A DNA stretch of 12,923 nt from an uncultured archaeon (GTDB lineage Archaea; Thermoproteota; Nitrososphaeria; Nitrososphaerales; CALBXV01): positions 1 through 12,923 of the forward strand of contig CALBXV010000356.1 of NCBI GenBank assembly GCA_937890045.1, written 5' to 3'. Numbering within the stretch: position 1 is the stretch's first letter; the number at the start of each line of letters is the position of its first letter. The position numbers were made by a program, and so were the translations under genes. The notes beneath the pieces are model-generated. The model searched no databases. It saw nothing but the letters and a program-made list of their open reading frames with translations, and was not told where the DNA came from. Of the stretch, positions 10,501 through 12,923 are shown piece after piece.

Positions 10501-10982
10501 TAGTTAATGCTATTAATAGATGGATGATTGAAAAGGGAGGTGCATATGAGGATGCTGTTCAGCATTTCTCGCAAAGAAAGGGAATAATATTAAGAAGGAT
10601 GAGAGATAGTCATGCTGGTAGAAGTATATCTGAGGATTTAAGTTTTCATAGTACTGAGTATACTAATTCACGTACTTCAGATTTTAATGAGTTAGGTGAA
10701 CATAAAAGAATGATATATGATGTTTTAAATGATCCATTAAGATTGGGTTCTTTAGGTTCTTTTGAGACTTCTCTTGATCTTATAAAACCTGGCTGGGACA
10801 TAAATAGAACTAATAAGAATAAAGTAGTTGTTAAGATGATTGACGGTTCTGAGCAAGTTATTGCAAGATATGGTACAACAGGCTTTCGGAGAGAGGGAGA
10901 TGTTAATATAGTGGGAGGTCGTAGTGACCCATTTGAGAGAGCTAAAAGGAAACGAGAACAAGGTGAATGTTTTAAAGGATAA
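1572..10982 (+). CDS. Giant (3136-residue) putative virion RNA polymerase, two-barrel DxDxD type
   Basis: Role inferred: a single-chain, head-packaged RNA polymerase ejected into the host to transcribe early phage genes. Residues 123-143, 339-352 and 463-477 are Gly/Ala-rich hydrophobic stretches; the first is followed by a basic, Ala-rich region, as in ejected phage proteins. Residues about 500-1800 are mainly charged helix with no domain I can name. A candidate first-barrel motif (GIDILMGQSSAKF, K1846) is followed by EILLP (2052-2056), then LRIP (R2192), and QGDFDVDKLF with D2233, D2235 and D2237. The Arg-x-Pro to Asp spacing (41) is close to that of R425 and D460 in E. coli beta'. DFDVD closely matches DFDID of phi14:2 gp66. 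About 900 further residues follow without a recognised domain. The only cysteine is C3133. Gene reality is near certain. The polymerase assignment is fairly strong at the motif, weaker for the whole chain. An inactive or polyvalent structural relative is the alternative. Confidence 0.8.
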   Translation: MGENLTKTLRKTLAERNITIDDSALGQLVSDFTSGKFNRPRTLFPPTQGIQTTKKPRPASGGAKEIAGDFWGQLTWDFYESATAGLGSEFLFPEASESLRQALGAEESSFLPMGGERTMAQTVGGVIGGAAGFFAPIKWIGLGTRGLVSAAKGTRAAIRIARGDAARRAATQFGMSQQGAKTALKGAIKTKVKTSATSRLTGKPKKFPSYKKQIAGKAGIYESGNALAIQTFESGLRATSVKSLMKQAKAEGLDMTKENAIEISNALIKGIREGRHINTFGAWGAKMLTRKASPAEMGRIGGYITKFADGFVNFGIYNAASEVALSHKEGRDFRVKDTAFNTFMFAAMLPLVEAIPGGTTTPIRKTLNDFWKIAKRKPKYNQMGTNELRSYAQMIMRKDKDHSIEVVVDGVKHTLNREAIASGRIGNDILRRFVDKWYTKRYKDFRTITGKEVGRDIIESIPRLAVGTMFFAGGLPGFQSHDGQIHFNGGLLDPQFIAEADPAEFLTHALVGAFFTKRRKPLSREKTEQAKHYRSNYQEQLEILRLMGSAPRHVRTMVEVMEIGEEEGLWGAGLLKQPTMKRVKEIFDEYLQSEEYQSRKEAGVAEGEITEDIINKAFNKYFSMKSAEAAALGVSDVDQFLPSPNDLKFLTAAERSDIARKLNEIIVNADKEQTIKDVGWETAEVRAENEVAESNIRLLEDSTIAFANTAGLKYRDNRGKKDGKIQFEKISGSEGGDLGSFNEYHKLIDILTRIGRAETMSTKEGKNLSEITPRMKEEAATVLSNLKRDTITSTLGSEADIYIDAADNRMIDGVFDHHRKKLYERIFDVIENRADVVTDKDKPILRIFEEVFGTADTKVNDKLGSYRVVDRTGKATEEEIAGLQESVDSAQVLAVQSKRQVRQISRNETIDIDVARRLQKLMKERGFSQDMVFEDTVTLREEVSRYLWERGRGSLPPDVASILDYLTVGSEAIFPRVTSEGGRQGIAVPNRETFRKMLIENESRLGEPENRAELKEYMEIYEKLHERLSVVKDLVIDAGDEGMYSRDGYLRDAGREIDVPLMSKALKKIKKLLDYNVLVEEPLHNLFNALDSSKDGEALDALGKSLKNRFLSEGMEWNVASMESSIHALTEMANSKRLTKAGLKDVEKIIVELENAVEAVKEVEASLTGQYEGSDTRANAVAQTMQRISGRMSGVRDRALAIQSRDILQRTEAQKVILQMLIDGRRAVNRPQVSNMLGQLRSWLLGEMNQSSQKGRSEEQLLEDFVQNRGWGPLQEYLQTVRVVNQKLVNPEAAARYEQKIAEESSAFLSRQAAVSASVNPNTIAVKHGGIMLNKETGNFDEKLRERIVRATLEDTERLGADLRRKIPTELMDVLNEIINDVKQNATSRSKELYDTQKLEARAGETVEEAVIRHSNEVVDEFVHYEIPKMVATIVNTTKPIVFTYNARLKTLVQDPDAVRMRGSIEEFSAWINPEGEPKLTNISYLSAEGITTKGRRVSIHQIENVSVEDTPTDFKFTAEMSRSARKEGDLDRARDLTEDRAQDGIWRRLAVSQGDDMLYDATMLSENQTRFANRVRTWYDEKLSTLSGPQAAGFERLFRRSVESVESNNLNESRSEERVLMRAMYYNFINTKGFNDLMGSRNIEEMKRNSASIFKYAHLSEKRNATAFDPIIENAHERLIREHIDPNDPLAVAYSDARAKGYKFDVGILPDEIANHPLFGARQQILRQLTDALSDLTSRNQQAGEAGQSIRDMIDRINAGEYASLEETTSNMDGAAYLGTGAAHIAFAQQGAGLGEGRGGVKPLIHHNSDTSTLIGKQNFFYDPVLATYMDAKGIDILMGQSSAKFHTGTPIEGIGFNLNPMRFSRNFSFMENLGRGIESNYDANRNALVIDHADVSTAFAPKALERGRVVDAIHNWMSTSESSDLVKYMGLPNNIDLIMQDAQKLSGVARNAEVRKLLRMMDETGAFKEYGSHSMVNKMINWGLDTQDILIQKQILRMFNKQTIGRLSAPSSENAGTSVFTPNPDLKLPTYRVINFQERGDHRRQTTYGEILLPNEAAGRITHTDYRDIPIIFATNNGTGQDIVRIWNKETNSSQFYDQTIGRMSQGRATRGMRESLQIVDTILRDNVSRLTAQQISDLVQGTGPSFRNLPSHVKAMWVEKYKGLAGKKYGEAQKKLKSHNAMVGHVSLRIPRQQMGDMVINRVKGYNQDPLNGNVVGVNSLDVLTKHQGDFDVDKLFWYGDAPRGVWKMALRTSGLTIEPHPYTKSEWRADLFENEFNMTKSAGTLPLDTINNLKANNESNKRLIGRIVRMNHSLTFLHNVGLQMGDAIIKPTRAPVESVFNRLIGDLGFTEEGQGGIESGYRARQVMAQRLNDVASTILDPHKGASKLAYASEQEVMDYILFNRLPTGMSREELPAERLHGRDSQGNEIISNENDRGIFRDSYNLEGSKMDVTRDIIREMIMTTGRPQRVFSGVFDETGQRQPEYWELQRMQGDMRSFYDNPNAYIFHRLWRRYGYSADGKRDSEKQSALLDMFFRNDTGGSRYRDIKQLEMDIFDPKVNVSSKINRVIRFDGADNYDQFMQSSPATYSLKRLGESNIFSQGSPNARYDLHPYLKNVMTLNQTFSDNVALLRATREPGEEIDFVEMDKLWNNITTSKFEGDKIGAIELKMAQKRNAMHQIIESDRRQIEGYIDYLYSERFVNETRLDRLVDKYNNLKQMESYFEQRSIKDFVDPEAFGKVEEGADRWANINVLTGKGRKFTNPEKTNKIVYEVRFNYDKQANDIVGKSWTKKNLAGFDNTPDAYNILKNPIVLSPGFSTYLKRGRKYVILNNPIRTVHMSDYQAQDGLAALAAIETYNPESFRVPLEDHMVRRFYDDVDATYNAVKRITTQSFKAFISEKVMGNEVYAKSAIDTNYWLDRLFTNYGRRFEDGQENPFRIQDIYESLIQPEPISGDLTMAGGQAYPLLRQNARVVNAINRWMIEKGGAYEDAVQHFSQRKGIILRRMRDSHAGRSISEDLSFHSTEYTNSRTSDFNELGEHKRMIYDVLNDPLRLGSLGSFETSLDLIKPGWDINRTNKNKVVVKMIDGSEQVIARYGTTGFRREGDVNIVGGRSDPFERAKRKREQGECFKG
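1926..2060 (+). other. N-terminal hydrophobic/glycine-rich segment followed by basic helix in the giant protein
   Basis: It encodes residues 119-163. The core VGGVIGGAAGFFAPIKWIGL (123-142) is hydrophobic and small-residue rich. It is followed by an Arg/Lys/Ala-rich stretch (AAKGTRAAIRIARGDAARRA), giving an amphipathic, membrane-active look. It is too polar and Gly-rich to be a confident transmembrane helix. Similar segments are common in internal virion proteins that cross or contact the membrane during ejection; that function is inferred here. Confidence 0.45.
7044..7151 (+). other. Candidate first double-psi barrel (beta-type) lysine motif of the giant protein
   Basis: It encodes residues 1825-1860 with the core GIDILMGQSSAKFHTGTPIE; the lysine is K1846. 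A pattern of hydrophobic strand, then S-x-x-K, then Gly-containing loop precedes the catalytic Asp triad by 387 residues, on the N-terminal side expected for the beta-type barrel in single-chain two-barrel polymerases. Two-barrel enzymes use conserved lysines of this barrel near the active site. The match is by eye only and the second conserved lysine is not assigned. Confidence 0.35.
8124..8306 (+). other. Catalytic DFDVD region, beta'-type double-psi barrel of the giant protein
   Basis: It encodes residues 2185-2245. R2192-I-P2194 corresponds to the R-A-P of E. coli beta' (R425, which contacts the NTP sugar). The strand NVVGVNSLDVL follows, then H-Q-G-D2233-F-D2235-V-D2237-K-L-F. The three aspartates are the magnesium ligands in all two-barrel RNA polymerases. 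The position equivalent to N458 of beta' is Q2231. The -DKLF- tail and preceding Gly resemble the crAss-like phage form (DFDID) more than the cellular NADFDGD form. All three aspartates are intact, which argues for an active enzyme. Confidence 0.75.
10976..10979 (+). promoter_or_regulatory. Shine-Dalgarno AGGA for the downstream large protein
   Basis: AGGA lies within the last sense codons of the giant gene, 8 bases before the ATG at 10988. It supports that ATG as an independent start rather than a frameshift continuation of the giant protein. Confidence 0.65.
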
Positions 10983-10987
10983 TTAGT

Positions 10988-12923
10988 ATGCCACGATGTG
11001 AACCCTATTCAACAAGATTAACAAAGCACTTTGACGAAGGATCAAAGATTCTAAAACTTTGGAACAAGTCTCCTAATATAAGAAAGTTTTATGGAATTGC
11101 TGGTCAAGAAGGCGTTGGAGCAAGTGAAGGATCACAGACATTAGGTATGTCAATGCTTAAACAATTAGTAATGCAAAGAACTGGCAAACCATTTGATGTT
11201 TATTTCCCATATAAAAATAGAAAGATGTACGACAGAATCAAGATAGAGGTGGAAGGATTAGAGAGAAGGTTAGGTGGTCGAAAGATAAGTGCCTTTGAAA
11301 GAGTAACTTTTGTCCCGAGAGCCATAGCTAACAGGTTCCCTGGCATTAAAGCATTTCTAGATAATATTAATCGCAGTGTTCTTTATGAGAGGAATCATAA
11401 TGTATTCGCTGTAGGTCAGTTGAAGAAGGCTCAGAGATTTATGCAGGCTGCTCTATTAGAAGCTGATGCAGTAGGAAAATTACCAATAGGTAAGAAGTCT
11501 TCTAGAAATTTTATTAAAAAGATAGATGAGATTCAAGATAATATAAGGGTGGCTGCAGCTAATGGAGATGTAACAAAAGAAAGACAGCTTACAGAATCAC
11601 TTGAGAAACTTATTGTAAAGCAAGGCGGAAATGTAATACCTAAGATTATAGAATATATAGAGGGTGACAGTTCGGTTAGGGCTAAAATTAAGATGGAAGA
11701 ATCTGACAATGTAATCAACGCAGCTAAATCTATTCGAGATGCTTTTACTGACCCAGAAGTAGGTCTGGGTAAGGTTGCTATTCTTGGTTTGAGAAAATCT
11801 ATTGATGTTGCCCGTAATGTATACTTGGGTGAGCGTAAGGATGGCCCTGAATATGTAAAGTTTAAGAGATTTGAACAGAGAACACGTGAGGCTATCAAGG
11901 GAATAGAAGATAACATTAAAGAAGCACGATACTTTCCCCATTATTTATTACTTGAACTTCCAAAGTTTAAGCACAAAATATATGAGTTAGAGGAATCATC
12001 AACTCTTATGGGTAAGGAAAAAATATTAGAAGAGATGGCTACAGTCTATGAGCAAATGAGAGAAGATGGTACTCCTGCTACTCCTGACCATTTAAAAGGC
12101 CGTCGCGGTCAGGGTCTACATGAAGCATGGAGTAAGAATCCATTAGGAGTATTAAGAAGATACTCTCAAGACATTATTGCATTTAATAAAATAAACCATG
12201 TTAAAGAAGCATACATGAAGTCTATGCATCGTATTAGTAAGATGGATGGAGAACTTGCTAAGTCTATGCGTACATTTCTTGATGATATGTATAAGACCGC
12301 TACTATTGGGTATACTCAGAGACCAGGTTGGGTTAATAAGACTACAAGAATCCTTACTGGGGTTGAGTTCTTATCTAAGATAGGTTTAGGGTTCACGACT
12401 GCTGTACGTAATACATTATCATTTAATTATTATTTAGCACATGTAGGGAATAAAGAATTTTTTAGGGCTAGAGGACTTTATAAAACCGATGTTTTATTAA
12501 GGGAAAAAGTAGATAAAGCTTTGAAGGAAGCTGGGTATGAGTTTAGTGAAGCAAATGTTTTAGCTGCTATGGAAGGTGTTATGCCAACTGAGGGCATACA
12601 AAAAAGTTCACTTCATTTTGATGCAAAGTCAGAAACAATAAGATATAAAAAGAATGGCAAGTGGGAAGTTATGGATGAAGCATTTGCTAAAGTAACTGGA
12701 ATTGGAGCACTCTTTCAGAAGTGGACTGAAAACTTTATGCGTAAAGAAATGTTTAGGGTGTCTTTTATTAAAATGTATGAAACTATTTCTCAATCACCTG
12801 CTATGCAAGAAGGTCATGGTAAAAATCTAGAGGGTATAGCATTAACAATGGCAAAGAATGCTGGCAATGAAGCAGTTATTGCAGATGCATTTGAGTATGG
12901 AGTTCATGCAAAGGCACCTATAA
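10988..12923 (+). CDS. Second large phage internal/ejection-type protein, 3'-truncated (645 codons seen)
   Basis: The frame opens at ATG 5 bases after the giant gene's stop and stays open to the window end, so the protein is longer than 645 residues. It begins MPRCEPYSTRLTKHF. A Gly-rich stretch (AGQEGVGASEG, about residues 39-49) is followed by long charged helices (about 90-330). Y315-F-P-H318 sits in KEARYFPHYLLLE, and residues 462-479 read LSKIGLGFTTAVRNTLSF, a short amphipathic segment. I recall YFPH and a KLGLNP-like, Asn-containing helix from other very large phage virion proteins, but cannot name a defined family. The only visible cysteine is C4. There is no P-loop, protease or nuclease motif. 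The tight spacing and shared cysteine scarcity suggest it is packaged and ejected together with the giant polymerase. It could instead be another polymerase-associated chain, as crAss-like phages encode several giant proteins side by side. Confidence 0.85.
   Translation, partial: MPRCEPYSTRLTKHFDEGSKILKLWNKSPNIRKFYGIAGQEGVGASEGSQTLGMSMLKQLVMQRTGKPFDVYFPYKNRKMYDRIKIEVEGLERRLGGRKISAFERVTFVPRAIANRFPGIKAFLDNINRSVLYERNHNVFAVGQLKKAQRFMQAALLEADAVGKLPIGKKSSRNFIKKIDEIQDNIRVAAANGDVTKERQLTESLEKLIVKQGGNVIPKIIEYIEGDSSVRAKIKMEESDNVINAAKSIRDAFTDPEVGLGKVAILGLRKSIDVARNVYLGERKDGPEYVKFKRFEQRTREAIKGIEDNIKEARYFPHYLLLELPKFKHKIYELEESSTLMGKEKILEEMATVYEQMREDGTPATPDHLKGRRGQGLHEAWSKNPLGVLRRYSQDIIAFNKINHVKEAYMKSMHRISKMDGELAKSMRTFLDDMYKTATIGYTQRPGWVNKTTRILTGVEFLSKIGLGFTTAVRNTLSFNYYLAHVGNKEFFRARGLYKTDVLLREKVDKALKEAGYEFSEANVLAAMEGVMPTEGIQKSSLHFDAKSETIRYKKNGKWEVMDEAFAKVTGIGALFQKWTENFMRKEMFRVSFIKMYETISQSPAMQEGHGKNLEGIALTMAKNAGNEAVIADAFEYGVHAKAPI

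Noticed and set aside
7608..10961. Antisense frames 7608-7820 and 10752-10961
   Set aside because: Shadows of the giant gene; no start signal or recognisable protein.
1572..10982. N4/T7-type single-subunit RNA polymerase
   Set aside because: The size suggested an N4-like virion polymerase, but I could not find a convincing Rx3Kx7YG helix or the HDS-type motif C; the Asp triad DFDVD belongs to the two-barrel class.
10968..10999. Programmed frameshift joining the giant protein to the downstream large protein
   Set aside because: The downstream gene has its own ATG with an AGGA 8 bases upstream, and no slippery heptamer is visible at the junction.
11101..11140. Gly-rich stretch of the last protein as a nucleotide-binding P-loop
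   Set aside because: AGQEGVGASEG lacks the GK[ST] ending of a Walker A motif.
11533..11941. Two overlapping antisense frames of 127 and 114 residues
   Set aside because: They overlap each other and the continuous + strand frame from 10988, whose codon use and SD site are convincing.
12921..12923. TAA at the window end as the stop of the last gene
   Set aside because: It is out of frame; the gene reads CCT ATA A.. and remains open.

Overview
The window reads as part of the late (virion) region of a tailed bacteriophage. It carries four large, tightly packed genes, all on the + strand, with gaps of -1, 22 and 5 bases. There is no RNA gene, mobile element, CRISPR array, recognisable promoter or terminator. 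The DNA is AT-rich and AGA is a favoured arginine codon. Two of the three visible start codons have a Shine-Dalgarno core (GGAG or AGGA) 8 bases upstream, and the third has a G-rich run. The host therefore probably uses SD-dependent initiation, but nothing here identifies it.

Layout: (1) bases 3-476, the end of a small coiled-coil protein of 157 visible residues, probably cut at its 5' side. (2) 476-1549, a 357-residue protein with a helical N-terminus and a small beta-rich C-terminal end, family not recognised. (3) 1572-10982, a giant protein of 3136 residues. (4) 10988 to the window end, a second large protein, open after 645 codons.

The key object is the giant protein. Residues about 2190-2240 carry an R-x-P motif followed 41 residues later by GDFDVDK. 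This is the layout of the second double-psi beta-barrel (beta'-type) of two-barrel RNA polymerases: R425 and NADFDGD of E. coli beta', and the DFDID motif of the single-chain virion RNA polymerase of crAss-like phage phi14:2. A possible first-barrel lysine motif (SSAK) lies about 390 residues upstream. The first 480 residues contain three Gly/Ala-rich hydrophobic stretches, as in phage proteins packaged in the head and ejected into the cell. I infer a virion-packaged, injected single-polypeptide RNA polymerase. By size it resembles the N4 virion polymerase, but by active site it belongs to the unrelated two-barrel class.

Across all four proteins (about 4,300 residues) I count only two cysteines, one 4 residues from the C-terminus of the giant protein and one at residue 4 of the next. 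This fits proteins that must thread unfolded through a tail. The likely combined picture is a co-transcribed set of internal/ejection proteins that enter the cell with the genome, one of which would transcribe early genes. The polymerase call rests on motif recognition by eye; the ejection model is inference.
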